From Lachnospiraceae bacterium (GTDB lineage: Bacteria > Bacillota > Clostridia > Lachnospirales > Lachnospiraceae): a DNA stretch of 64,000 nucleotides. Numbering within the stretch: the stretch's first letter is position 1; each line of letters begins with the position of its first letter. The position numbers and the translations under genes are program-made. Under the pieces are notes generated by a model. The model made no database searches. It saw only the letters and a program-made list of their open reading frames with translations, and had not been told where the DNA came from. Positions 42,624-50,849 of this stretch are shown here, piece after piece. The stretch is taken from the NCBI GenBank assembly GCA_022510565.1, contig JAFLTE010000013.1:1-64000 (forward strand), in the 5' to 3' direction.

Positions 42624-43238
42624 GTGACTACGGGAGAAAAATTAGCATTACTTCGTAAGAAAAAGGGTATGACGCAGGAAGAACTGTCCGGAGCGCTGCA
42701 TGTTTCCCGGCAATCAGTGTCAAGGTGGGAGATGGACGCCGCCTTTCCTGAAACGGATAAGCTGATCAAGTTAAGCAGATTATTTGATTGCAGCATAGAT
42801 TTTTTGTTAAATGACAGTATTCAGGACATTGAAAAGAGTGCCTTTCCAAAAAGTGAGGCGGATTTCTCTGTGAGTGATTGCCATCAATTTATTCGTGAGT
42901 GTGGTTACTTTTTCTTGGCAACATCAGTTGACAATCAGCCCAGGTTACGACCTTTTGGAATGATTCATTCAAATGACAACACTTTGTACATCGCCACTGA
43001 CAAGCGAAAAAGAGTATATTCCGATTTACAGGAGAATTCTAAAATGGAAATCGCAAGCTACAACCCAAATACGCGCAAGTGGATTAGAATCAGCGGCAGA
43101 GCAGAGGTGGAGAGTTCCAATCAGATTCGGGAAGAGATGATGAATATCTATCCCAACCTGAGACAAGCTTATCTTGATGAAAATGAAATGTATCTCGTGA
43201 TTTACAGATTAGTGATTGATGATATCAGCATCACCTGA
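42624..43238 (+). CDS. Xre regulator fused to a flavin-binding split-barrel domain
   Basis: 204 residues. The N-terminal 60 residues are a canonical helix-turn-helix (L-R-K-K-K-G-M-T-Q-E-E-L-S-G-A-L-H-V-S-R). The C-terminal part (about 80-200) is a pyridoxamine-phosphate-oxidase-like split barrel (F-L-A-T-S-V-D-N-Q-P-R-L-R-P-F-G). GTG 42624 follows GAGGTGAT. A redox- or flavin-responsive regulator is a reasonable guess. The next gene, 68 bp on, encodes a free split-barrel protein that may be its target. Confidence 0.8.
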   Translation: MTTGEKLALLRKKKGMTQEELSGALHVSRQSVSRWEMDAAFPETDKLIKLSRLFDCSIDFLLNDSIQDIEKSAFPKSEADFSVSDCHQFIRECGYFFLATSVDNQPRLRPFGMIHSNDNTLYIATDKRKRVYSDLQENSKMEIASYNPNTRKWIRISGRAEVESSNQIREEMMNIYPNLRQAYLDENEMYLVIYRLVIDDISIT

Positions 43239-43305
43239 AAATAATTTGCAGTAAAATAAAAACATACAAGTCTGCAAATAAAAAGACAATAGGAGAGAAA
43301 GAAAG

Positions 43306-43734
43306 ATGGAAAAATTGAATGCAGAGTCAAAAAAGCTTATGGATGAACGCTTCGGACACGACAGTATTATTGCGTTGGCAACGGTGGAAAACGATATACC
43401 GCAGGTTCGCTATGTAAATGGATACTATGAGGATGGGGCATTTTATGTCATTACATACGGACTTTCCAACAAAATGCAGCAGTTAGCTAAAAATTCGAAT
43501 ATAGCCATAGCAGGTGACTGGTTTACGGCACATGGCAAGGGTGTAAATCTGGGATATTTTGGAAAAGAGGAGAATGCCGAAATAGCGGAGAAACTTAAGA
43601 AAGCATTTGCCGAGTGGATTGACAACGGACATAATAATTTCAGCGATGTCAATACTTGTATTCTTTGCATCAGATTGACGGATGGAGTTTTGTTTTCGCA
43701 CGGGACGCGGTATGATATTGACTTTACGGAATAG
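43306..43734 (+). CDS. Pyridoxamine 5'-phosphate oxidase-like flavin-binding protein
   Basis: 142 residues, single split-barrel domain. I-A-L-A-T-V-E-N-D-I-P-Q-V-R near the start and T-Y-G-L-S-N-K-M-Q-Q-L near 55 match the family; such proteins bind FMN, F420 or heme. AGGAGAGA precedes ATG 43306. It follows the Xre-split-barrel fusion and is probably controlled by it. Confidence 0.85.
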   Translation: MEKLNAESKKLMDERFGHDSIIALATVENDIPQVRYVNGYYEDGAFYVITYGLSNKMQQLAKNSNIAIAGDWFTAHGKGVNLGYFGKEENAEIAEKLKKAFAEWIDNGHNNFSDVNTCILCIRLTDGVLFSHGTRYDIDFTE

Positions 43735-43797
43735 AATGAATGAAAGAGAAAATCAGGGAGATTGCGAAACAGGTGATTAGGAGCCGAAAGCATATGC

Positions 43798-43826
43798 TTG
43801 CGAGTATGGGATGAAAAGGCTATAAT
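43798..43826 (+). promoter_or_regulatory. Sigma-A promoter of the MFS leader
   Basis: TTGCGA, 17-bp spacer, TATAAT. It gives a leader RNA of about 180 nt that holds the short ORF at 43862. Confidence 0.75.
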
Positions 43827-43861
43827 AAAGTTACCTTATTCACTTTTAGGAGGTGCACCGC

Positions 43862-43918
43862 ATGTTGTGCCATATGATCATTGATTTAAGTGCTTTACTC
43901 TGTACAAGGTCCGATTGA
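43862..43918 (+). CDS. Leader peptide ORF (18 codons) of the MFS gene
   Basis: An 18-codon ORF with a consensus AGGAGGTG site 6 nt before ATG. It encodes M-L-C-H-M-I-I-D-L-S-A-L-L-C-T-R-S-D. The second half of the ORF is the 5' arm of a long hairpin. A short ORF with a perfect ribosome site ahead of a drug-efflux gene is the arrangement of ribosome-mediated attenuators known for tet(M), erm and mef/msr genes. Ribosome stalling by an antibiotic would free the downstream region. Confidence 0.75.
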   Translation: MLCHMIIDLSALLCTRSD

Positions 43919-43957
43919 TGGACGAGGCTTGTGCAGAGGTAAAATATATCGTCCACA
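43893..43957 (+). promoter_or_regulatory. Attenuator hairpins upstream of the MFS gene
   Basis: Stem A pairs 43893-43908 with 43928-43943 (15 pairs, one bulge, one G-U). Stem C pairs TGGACGA at 43918-43924 with TCGTCCA at 43949-43955 and needs stem A to be open. A small GTCC/GGAC helix is also possible in the loop. The mutually exclusive stems and the ORF overlap support attenuation. Confidence 0.65.
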
Positions 43958-44015
43958 TTGGATTTTGTACTTATAGGAGAAACTAAATTTAGACAACTAT
44001 AAGGAGAAAAATTCA

Positions 44016-45149
44016 ATGAAACAGAATTTTAATAAATATATCATTTTTTGGCTTAGCCAGTCCATATCACAATTAGGAAGCGCAATGACGAGCTTTGCCC
44101 TGATTTTATGGGCGTATACGCAGAACGGCTCCGCAATGACTGTTTTACTTATGTCGTTTTTTAACTTTGTGCCGTATATCATTGTGAGCCTGTTCGCGGG
44201 AACATTTGTGGACAATCACAGCAAAAAGATAGTTATGCTGGTATCTGACATTATAGCGGCTGTCTGTTCCGTTGCGGTATTGGTTCTAAGCATCGGTAAT
44301 GGACTGCAGATTTACCACATTTACATGGTTAATTTTGTGATCGGATTCATGAATGTTTTTCAGGGTCCGGCATCGGCGGTGGCAGTCGGCAAGATTGTTC
44401 CGAAAGAGAAACTGGCGCAGGTCAGCGGTATGAATTCATTTTCAGGGAACCTGATTGCGTTCATGTCGCCTGTGTTAGCAGCTTCGTTGTTTGCGTTAGG
44501 TGGGCTGAAGATTATATTGTTTATTGACTTGACAAGCTTCTTGGTAGCGTTTTTTGTATTGCTTTTATTGATCGCGATTCCGGAAAATATACAGGAAAAG
44601 GCCGCGAAGCAGTCAATGTTTGAAGGGTGCTCAGAGGGTTATCGTTACTTAAAGAACAACAGAGGTATTTTTACAATTATAATTACGATGGCTCTGTTGA
44701 ATTTCTTTTCCAGATTAACCTATGAAAACATTCTGTCGCCGATGATACTGGCAAGAAGCGGCAACGACAGTTTTGCGTTGGGTCTTGTGAATGCTTTAAT
44801 GGGACTCGGCGGATTTGCGGCAAGTTTTCCGATTCCGTTTATCAATGCGGGGCAGAATGTTATCCTGTATCAGAGAGTTCCCGAGCAGATACAGGGAAGA
44901 GTTTTCGCAGTCAGAAACGCTATTCAGTTTAGCCCCATTCCTCTAGGCATCCTATTGGGAGGTTTTCTGGTTGATTATGTTTTCGAGCCGTTTATGGCGA
45001 TGGAGAACGGAGTCTCGTCATTTTTGCACATTCTGGTGGGTCAGGGCGCAGGAAGCGGCATGGCGGTCATGTTCTTATGTACGGGTGTGCTTGGAAGTTT
45101 GTTCAGTCTTGTATCCTATCGGAAAAAAGAACTTCGCGAGTTAGGCTAA
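44016..45149 (+). CDS. MFS drug-efflux protein, probably missing two helices
   Basis: 377 residues, against about 400-420 for the Mef/MFS_3 group it resembles (I-I-F-W-L-S-Q-S-I-S-Q-L-G-S start; V-P-E-Q-I-Q-G-R-V-F). It would pump drugs out using the proton gradient. After M-G-L-G-G-F-A-A-S the sequence jumps directly to the F-P-I-P-F-I-N-A-G-Q region; helices 8 and 9 appear to be missing, leaving about ten helices. The frame is intact. AAGGAGAA precedes ATG 44016. Expression is probably controlled by the leader at 43862. Whether the shortened pump works is unclear. Confidence 0.8.
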   Translation: MKQNFNKYIIFWLSQSISQLGSAMTSFALILWAYTQNGSAMTVLLMSFFNFVPYIIVSLFAGTFVDNHSKKIVMLVSDIIAAVCSVAVLVLSIGNGLQIYHIYMVNFVIGFMNVFQGPASAVAVGKIVPKEKLAQVSGMNSFSGNLIAFMSPVLAASLFALGGLKIILFIDLTSFLVAFFVLLLLIAIPENIQEKAAKQSMFEGCSEGYRYLKNNRGIFTIIITMALLNFFSRLTYENILSPMILARSGNDSFALGLVNALMGLGGFAASFPIPFINAGQNVILYQRVPEQIQGRVFAVRNAIQFSPIPLGILLGGFLVDYVFEPFMAMENGVSSFLHILVGQGAGSGMAVMFLCTGVLGSLFSLVSYRKKELRELG

Positions 45150-45208
45150 GCGTATGGAAAGCCATCATTTAAATCAGAAGATTCTATAAGAGATAGAACA
45201 AGGAAGTA

Positions 45209-45242
45209 AAGAGCCACTTCATTTTATATGGGAGTGGCTCTT
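45209..45242 (+). terminator. Hairpin after the MFS gene, possible terminator
   Basis: AAGAGCCACT pairs with AGTGGCTCTT over 10 bp. The following TTGAAAAT is a poor T-run, so termination strength is doubtful. Confidence 0.5.
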
Positions 45243-45308
45243 GAAAATATTAAATTTGCAAAGAATACAGGATAAGGTCAAGGTATTGAAGGAGTGGATA
45301 GAGAAAAT

Positions 45309-46172
45309 ATGGATATAGCGGTTTTTTCCGATATACACGGCAATTATGTGGCATTTGAAAAATGTCTGGAATACGCTTTGGAGCGAGAAATTGATACCTT
45401 TATTTTTCTGGGTGATTATCTGGGAGAGTTTTCTTATCCGCAGAAAACTATGGATATCATATATGGAATGAAGGAAAAATATACGTGTTTCTTTGTTAGA
45501 GGAAATAAGGAAGATTACTGGATTAATCGCAGAGCAGATATGAATTGTGGGTGGAAAGCCGGAAACTCAACTGTAGGCGCGTTACAATATTGCTATGCGA
45601 ATCTGAGCGAGAAAGATATTGATTTCTTCGGACATTTACCAGTCTGTCAGGAGATAAACATCGAAGGAACCGAGTCGCTTTTAGCCTGTCATGGTTCACC
45701 TTATAAGAATAATGAAAAGCTGCTCCCGAATGATGATAAAACCCAAAACATCCTTGCTCAATGTACGCATGGGTATATCCTGTGTGGGCACACGCATATC
45801 CAAGGAGTCATAGAGCATAACGGGAAAATAGTTTTAAATCCCGGAGCCGTGGGCGTATCGTTACATAGCGGTGGGAGAGCACAATTTATGATTCTTCATA
45901 AGGATATACAGGGATGGAACCATGAGTTCATCAGTTTGGATTACGATCAAGAAAAAGTGATAAGGGAACTGCAAGAATCCGGACTGGAAGATGTGGCACC
46001 ACATTGGAGTCGGGTGACAAAACATTTAATCTTAACCGGCGAGGTGTCCCATGGAACCGTCTTGAGCAGAGCAATGCAGCTCTGTGCAGAAGAACAGGGA
46101 AGTTGCATATGGTATGATATTCCTGTTCAATATTGGGACAGGGCAATAGCTGAATTGATGGGGACGAAGTAA
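45309..46172 (+). CDS. Calcineurin-like metallophosphoesterase
   Basis: 287 residues. All metal motifs are present: D-I-H-G-N (about 7-11), G-D-Y (about 36), G-N-K-E-D (about 66), C-H-G-S (about 131) and G-H-T-H (about 158-161). The C-terminal 80 residues are an extra domain. Family members cleave phosphodiesters or nucleotides. ATG 45309 fits the family start; GTG 45294 is an alternative with a better-placed AAGGT site. It ends right next to the epimerase start (0 bp gap). Confidence 0.9.
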   Translation: MDIAVFSDIHGNYVAFEKCLEYALEREIDTFIFLGDYLGEFSYPQKTMDIIYGMKEKYTCFFVRGNKEDYWINRRADMNCGWKAGNSTVGALQYCYANLSEKDIDFFGHLPVCQEINIEGTESLLACHGSPYKNNEKLLPNDDKTQNILAQCTHGYILCGHTHIQGVIEHNGKIVLNPGAVGVSLHSGGRAQFMILHKDIQGWNHEFISLDYDQEKVIRELQESGLEDVAPHWSRVTKHLILTGEVSHGTVLSRAMQLCAEEQGSCIWYDIPVQYWDRAIAELMGTK

Positions 46173-47072
46173 ATGAAAAAATTACTGATAACAGGCGGAA
46201 CGGTATTTGTCAGCCGATATACCGCAGAATACTTTGTACAAAAAGGATACGATGTATATGTATTGAACCGTGGCAGCAGACCACAGTCGAAGGGAGTCAC
46301 GCTGATAGAAGCGGACAGGCATAACCTCGGAGCTGCTTTGAAAAATCAACATTTTGATTTCGTACTTGATATTACTGCATATACTAAAGCGGATATTGAG
46401 GATTTAGTGAACGGTTTGGACTCTTTCGGCGGATATATTATGGTGAGTTCCAGTGCCGTGTATCCTGAATACGGTACGCAGCCCTTTAAAGAAGACGGGA
46501 TGTTGGCTGTTAATAAGTTCTGGGGAAAATATGGTACCGATAAAATTGAAGCAGAGCAGGAATTGCTTCGGCGGGTTCCTGACGCATATATTCTAAGGCC
46601 TCCGTACCTGTACGGTCCTATGAACGATGTGTACAGGGAAGCTTTTGTATTTGAATGCGCATTGCAGGGCAGGAAGTTTTATCTGCCGAAAGACGGTAAG
46701 ATGAAATTGCAGTTCTTTCATGTCGTGGATTTATGCAGATTTATGGAAATTATTATGGATAAGAAACCGGAAAACCACATTTTCAACGTTGGAAACAGGG
46801 AATCCGTATCAATACAGGATTGGGTTGGGTTGTGCTATAAAGCTGCCGGAAAAGAGGCGGAATTCGTTAATATATATGACGATGTGGAGCAGAGAAAGTA
46901 TTTTAGTTTTTCCGATTATGAATATCATCTGGATGTGACGAAGCAGTATGAGCTAATGGGCGATACCATACCTTTGGAAGGCGGATTAAAGGAAGCATTT
47001 GAGTGGTATCTTGCCAATAAAGACGAAGTTATTGTCAGACCGTATATACAGTATATAGATGAAAATTTCTAA
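46173..47072 (+). CDS. NAD-dependent epimerase/reductase-like protein
   Basis: 299 residues. Rossmann fold with G-G-T-V-F-V-S-R near 8 in place of the common G-x-x-G-x-x-G; the catalytic Y-G-T-D-K (about 126-130) is present, as is S-S-S-A-V-Y before it. This is an extended short-chain dehydrogenase that acts on a nucleotide sugar or similar. It starts immediately after the phosphoesterase stop, so the two are coupled. Substrate unknown. Confidence 0.85.
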   Translation: MKKLLITGGTVFVSRYTAEYFVQKGYDVYVLNRGSRPQSKGVTLIEADRHNLGAALKNQHFDFVLDITAYTKADIEDLVNGLDSFGGYIMVSSSAVYPEYGTQPFKEDGMLAVNKFWGKYGTDKIEAEQELLRRVPDAYILRPPYLYGPMNDVYREAFVFECALQGRKFYLPKDGKMKLQFFHVVDLCRFMEIIMDKKPENHIFNVGNRESVSIQDWVGLCYKAAGKEAEFVNIYDDVEQRKYFSFSDYEYHLDVTKQYELMGDTIPLEGGLKEAFEWYLANKDEVIVRPYIQYIDENF

Positions 47073-47204
47073 ATAGTTCTTACAGATCAGTGTAGCTGAT
47101 TTTGGGCTATGCCGAGCCAACTCTTTTATAACTAAACTCAAGGTATATATGTCTCAGGATATTTGTTAAAATATAGAAGAACAACCAACAGGGGGAGAGT
47201 ATCT

Positions 47205-48134
47205 ATGGGCTATAGCAGAAAAATATCCGAGCGCTTATGGAACATGCCTGATAAAGGCGAACTTGAGAGTCATCGTGAAGAAACCTTTATTGATGATATT
47301 GTTCAGAAAAGCCATATCGAAAAGGAATTACTCTCAAATATGGATGGAATACAAACCGTCTTTGACGGCGGAGCAGGATGCGGCAGATTTTCCATTCTTC
47401 TTGCAAAGCACGGCTGCCAGGTTACACATTTTGACATTTCACAGCCCATGATAGACAAAGCCAAAGGGTTGGCAGAAAAAGAAGGTGTTCTTGACAAAAT
47501 TACTTTTGTGAAAGGGGCTTTAGAGGATTTGTCCGGCTTTCAGGACAAGTCTTTTGACATGGTTATTTCTTTTGATGCACCTATTTCATATACACATCCT
47601 AACCAGGAAAAGATAATCGGCGAGCTCGTGCGGATTTGCCGGAAACGTATTATTATCAGTGTTTCGAGCCGTTTAGGTCAACTTCCGTATCTGGCCAATC
47701 CAATACAAAAGAATCAGTTTATCTTAGATGTAAATTGCGATGATCCTTTTGTTAAGTGGTGCGTTAGCAACAGAGCGGATGCGATTGCATCTTTTCGTTT
47801 TAAAAGAGAGTGTGTCGAAAAGCTATGGGCAGACGGACTTATGGGTGGAGAGGCGGAAATTGCAGAATACGAGGCGGGCGGTACTCCGTGGTGCATAACA
47901 TACACATTTATGCCTGATGAGTTGGAGAATATACTCGAAAAGTTTGGTGTGAAAAACATTAGTTTGGCAGGTCCCGGCGCATATGCGCGAACGCTTCCCA
48001 ATGAACTGCTTGTAAAGATTATGAATGACCCGAAGCAGCGTGCTGATTTTCTTGACTTCTGCTATCAATACGATTCCAATCCGTATGTGTGCGGCATGGG
48101 AAAAGATAATCTACTGGCAAAAGGGGAGGTGTAG
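47205..48134 (+). CDS. Class I SAM-dependent methyltransferase
   Basis: 309 residues. SAM motif F-D-G-G-A-G-C-G-R-F (about 53-62) and D-I-S after strand 2; D-M-V-I-S-F-D-A-P is motif IV. The C-terminal half is helical with a L-P-N-E-L-L segment. GGGGGAGAG precedes ATG 47205. Not closely related to the methyltransferases at 24462 or 26667. Its stop codon is followed at once by the GNAT fragment, so the junction may be a deletion scar. Confidence 0.85.
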   Translation: MGYSRKISERLWNMPDKGELESHREETFIDDIVQKSHIEKELLSNMDGIQTVFDGGAGCGRFSILLAKHGCQVTHFDISQPMIDKAKGLAEKEGVLDKITFVKGALEDLSGFQDKSFDMVISFDAPISYTHPNQEKIIGELVRICRKRIIISVSSRLGQLPYLANPIQKNQFILDVNCDDPFVKWCVSNRADAIASFRFKRECVEKLWADGLMGGEAEIAEYEAGGTPWCITYTFMPDELENILEKFGVKNISLAGPGAYARTLPNELLVKIMNDPKQRADFLDFCYQYDSNPYVCGMGKDNLLAKGEV

Positions 48135-48394
48135 TGGCATGTGTCTTGGTAAAAGAGTTCTGTGATATGGGTATTGGCGGCAAAATGATGCTTGAATGTA
48201 TCAAATGGTGCGAAGAACATCATGTGACACAGATAGAGCTTGATGTTGTCACGAAGAATGAAAGAGCTTTGTCAATGTATAAGAATTTTGGGTTTGAGAT
48301 TGTGGGAACGATGCCGAATGCGCTAAAATACACGGATGGTACATATGCCGATGAATACAAGATGGTGAAAAATTTGTTTCTGAGGAGAAATTAA
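48134..48394 (+). pseudogene. C-terminal half of a GNAT acetyltransferase gene
   Basis: 86 residues that begin inside the GNAT fold: V-K-E-F-C-D-M-G-I-G-G-K-M-M (acetyl-CoA loop), then the A-L-S-M-Y-K-N-F-G-F motif and a typical Y-x-D-G-T-Y-A-D-E-Y tail. The first 60-70 residues of the fold, strands 1-3, are absent. The GTG start overlaps the methyltransferase stop by 1 bp and GGGGAGG lies upstream, so it may still be translated. Most likely the remnant of a deletion that joined two genes. Confidence 0.75.
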
Positions 48395-48395
48395 G

Positions 48396-49244
48396 ATGAA
48401 GCATATAGCAAATTTAGATGGAATTGTAACAGGCTTTAATGTCACAGAAGAGTATATTGATTGTATGTGCGGAAAGGAATTACTAAAGATTGATAAGTAT
48501 TCCGGGGATATTATCCACAGAAAGGTGATTTTCGATAAGGAAGGGCTCTCAAGAAAATTAATTGCAGATGATGAACAGATTTTCATATATGATTTTTGCA
48601 TGTTTTATATATTTAGCCAACAGGATTATGAACTGCTTGGCAAATGGAAATTAGGCAGTGATTTAAGTTCTGATATATGTGGGCTGGCAGTTGATCAAGA
48701 TACTATTTATTGTTCCATACGGAATGGCAAGATTATTACAGTCGATAGACAATCGCATTTGATAAAAGAGTTTATTGTTGCTGATAGCAGTATGTGGAGT
48801 ATCAATACATATGATAAATATCTGGTTTGCGGAACTGTAGATGGAAAATTGTTACTTTTAGATAAATCTACTCTTTCCATTGAAAGAACACTTGTTTTAG
48901 GAAAGAAGAATATCGGCAGTTTGTATATTGATGGCGAAACCTTGTATGCCGCAAGTCATGACGGAAAGCTTTACAAAATTAGCATGATGAATTTTGATAT
49001 CGATACTTCAATAAAAAATGCACATAAGAAAATGTTTGATTGTGTTGGGATATATAAAGATATGATGGCAACAGTTTCATACCCTTGTTCAGAGATTGCT
49101 TTGTGGGATAAAAATACGTTAGAAAAGAAAAAAGAAATTAATACTCCGTTAAAGTTGTCAGGGCGCGCATATATAGAAGACGACTTTATGTACATCTCTT
49201 CTCGTAATCTCACAGGAATTGATATGATTATATTAAATGTGTAA
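48396..49244 (+). CDS. WD40/quinoprotein-like beta-propeller protein
   Basis: 282 residues, soluble, no signal peptide. About six repeats of 40 residues with G-x-x-Y, D-G-K-L and D-K-x-T-L-type strand ends (for example V-D-G-K-L-L-L-L-D-K and H-D-G-K-L-Y-K-I). Such propellers bind proteins or ligands and have no enzyme motif. GGAGAAA precedes ATG 48396. Function unknown. Confidence 0.65.
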   Translation: MKHIANLDGIVTGFNVTEEYIDCMCGKELLKIDKYSGDIIHRKVIFDKEGLSRKLIADDEQIFIYDFCMFYIFSQQDYELLGKWKLGSDLSSDICGLAVDQDTIYCSIRNGKIITVDRQSHLIKEFIVADSSMWSINTYDKYLVCGTVDGKLLLLDKSTLSIERTLVLGKKNIGSLYIDGETLYAASHDGKLYKISMMNFDIDTSIKNAHKKMFDCVGIYKDMMATVSYPCSEIALWDKNTLEKKKEINTPLKLSGRAYIEDDFMYISSRNLTGIDMIILNV

Positions 49245-49322
49245 CTAAAGCAAAGTGTTATTTGTAAAGACCGGATTAATTTAACAGAATGAACTTAACT
49301 TGAATTTATGAGGAGTGAGGCA

Positions 49323-49844
49323 ATGAAGAAAGGCAGAATTATTTTTCTAAATGGCGTTACCAGTGCAGGTAAAACATCTATTGTTGAAGCTTTGCAGGAG
49401 AGGGACGATATATTTTTTTATGTAGTTGCCAATGATTTGTTTCAGGAAATGGTCGGAGAAAAGTACCTTCGCGAAAACTATTGGAAGTACCTTAGCGACG
49501 TTATTATTATGATGTATCGTACGGCAAAATTATTTTCTGATCATGGAAGAAATATAATTATTGATGGGATTTTGGTAGAACGTCCGGAAATCACCCCTCA
49601 TTACGAGCAACTCAAGGAAATCTTAAAAGATAATCCTTTAGATATTGTGGAAGTATACTGTCCCTTGGATATTTGTAAAAAGCGAAATATAGAGCGTGGT
49701 GACAGATATGAAACGCAATCAGAGGAACAAAGCATGCTTATGGCAAAGAATATCAGCTACAGTATGAAAGTAGATACTAGTATCTACAGTCCGGCAGAAT
49801 GCGCAGATGCTATTGTTAAGGAACTTTTTGATCGAGAGATTTGA
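49323..49844 (+). CDS. Chloramphenicol phosphotransferase-like kinase
   Basis: 173 residues. Walker A G-V-T-S-A-G-K-T-S (about 9-17) with preceding F-L-N is the pattern of the CPT family, which phosphorylates the 3-hydroxyl of chloramphenicol. I-I-D-G-I-L-V-E (about 75-82) and the C-K-K-R-N-I-E-R-G-D lid (about 120-130) also match. ATG 49323 follows GGAGTGAGG. It could give resistance or act on another hydroxyl compound. GNAT genes follow directly. Confidence 0.85.
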   Translation: MKKGRIIFLNGVTSAGKTSIVEALQERDDIFFYVVANDLFQEMVGEKYLRENYWKYLSDVIIMMYRTAKLFSDHGRNIIIDGILVERPEITPHYEQLKEILKDNPLDIVEVYCPLDICKKRNIERGDRYETQSEEQSMLMAKNISYSMKVDTSIYSPAECADAIVKELFDREI

Positions 49845-49864
49845 ATTTGAAAGGAGGGACAAGG

Positions 49865-50281
49865 ATGAATGAATTAACTGTAAAACATAATGAATTAACT
49901 GCTGAGGAATTTATACTTTTATGGGAAACCGTTTGGGGACAAGGCCCTTCTTTAAAGCAAACAGAGCTTGCTATGAAAAACACTCTATTCAGAGTATCGG
50001 TGTATGATAATGATACAATAGTAGCTATGGCAAGAATGATTGGTGATATGGGATTGGACTATTATATTAAAGATGTTGTTGTTAGACCTGAATATCAGAA
50101 TAAGGGAATAGGGAGAATGCTGATAAATGAGTTGATGAAATTCATTAATGAAAATGGTATAACCGGTACAGATATTTTTGTTGAACTATGTGCAATGCCT
50201 GATAAGATTCCGTTCTATGAAAAACTTGGGTTTTCTGCAAACGAAGCACAAAGATTAAAAATAATGCATCGTGTCGAGTAA
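49865..50281 (+). CDS. GNAT family N-acetyltransferase
   Basis: 138 residues, compact GNAT. Acetyl-CoA loop P-E-Y-Q-N-K-G-I-G-R (about 77-86), helix M-L-I-N-E-L, and C-terminal P-F-Y-E-K-L-G-F. ATG 49865 has AAAGGAGGG upstream. It overlaps nothing and starts 21 bp after the CPT-like gene, probably cotranscribed. Substrate unknown. Confidence 0.9.
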   Translation: MNELTVKHNELTAEEFILLWETVWGQGPSLKQTELAMKNTLFRVSVYDNDTIVAMARMIGDMGLDYYIKDVVVRPEYQNKGIGRMLINELMKFINENGITGTDIFVELCAMPDKIPFYEKLGFSANEAQRLKIMHRVE

Positions 50282-50340
50282 ATTTCAGTTTGTGGGGCTG
50301 TTTTAAACAAACCTCAATATTAATAATCTGGAGATGAAAT

Positions 50341-50790
50341 ATGCAAGCAGAATTAAGAAAAATAGATAACAGTAATATAGAAGAATGCATTGCCCTCAGC
50401 GTTACGGAGGAACAGGCACAATATATTGCCCCTAACCAAGATTCGCTGAAGGATGCGAATGATAATCCTGCGGTTGCAAGGCCCTTTGCCATATATATTG
50501 ATGATAGAATGGTCGGCTTTGCAATGTTCGCATTTGATGAGGATTACGAAGACCCAAACGACAGATACTGGTTATGGAGATTTATGATTGATAAAGATTT
50601 GCAGGGTAGAGGGTATGGCTGTGCCGCGTTAAAGACTATCATCGCTTATTTTAAGGAACAAGGGGTCGGCTATATCAAATTATCTACGAAAGAGAGTAAC
50701 AGTCAAGCGATTTCTCTATACCATAAGTTTGGTTTTATAGAAAATGGTGAGATGAATGATGAGGAGGTTGTATTGCAGCTCAACCTATAG
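50341..50790 (+). CDS. Spermidine/diamine N-acetyltransferase-like protein
   Basis: 149 residues. The N-terminus E-C-I-A-L-S-V-T-E-E-Q-A-Q-Y-I-A-P-N (about 12-30) is the BltD/PaiA-like polyamine acetyltransferase pattern; acetyl-CoA loop L-Q-G-R-G-Y-G near 88. A paralogue is at 56187. GGAGATG precedes ATG 50341. It may acetylate spermidine or similar amines. Confidence 0.85.
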   Translation: MQAELRKIDNSNIEECIALSVTEEQAQYIAPNQDSLKDANDNPAVARPFAIYIDDRMVGFAMFAFDEDYEDPNDRYWLWRFMIDKDLQGRGYGCAALKTIIAYFKEQGVGYIKLSTKESNSQAISLYHKFGFIENGEMNDEEVVLQLNL

Positions 50791-50801
50791 TGCAAATGAA
50801 A

Positions 50802-50842
50802 TACAGCAATAAGGGGCGAGGTAATCGCCCCTTATTGCTGTA
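50802..50842. terminator. Bidirectional terminator with a 17-bp perfect stem
   Basis: TACAGCAATAAGGGGCG and CGCCCCTTATTGCTGTA are perfectly complementary around a 7-nt loop, with A/T on both sides. It serves both the plus-strand acetyltransferase gene and the minus-strand chemotaxis receptor gene. Confidence 0.9.
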
Positions 50843-50849
50843 TGAAAAA

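Noticed and set aside
47085..47104. Small hairpin after the epimerase gene as terminator
   Set aside because: Only a 4-5-bp stem with a short T-run; too weak to call.
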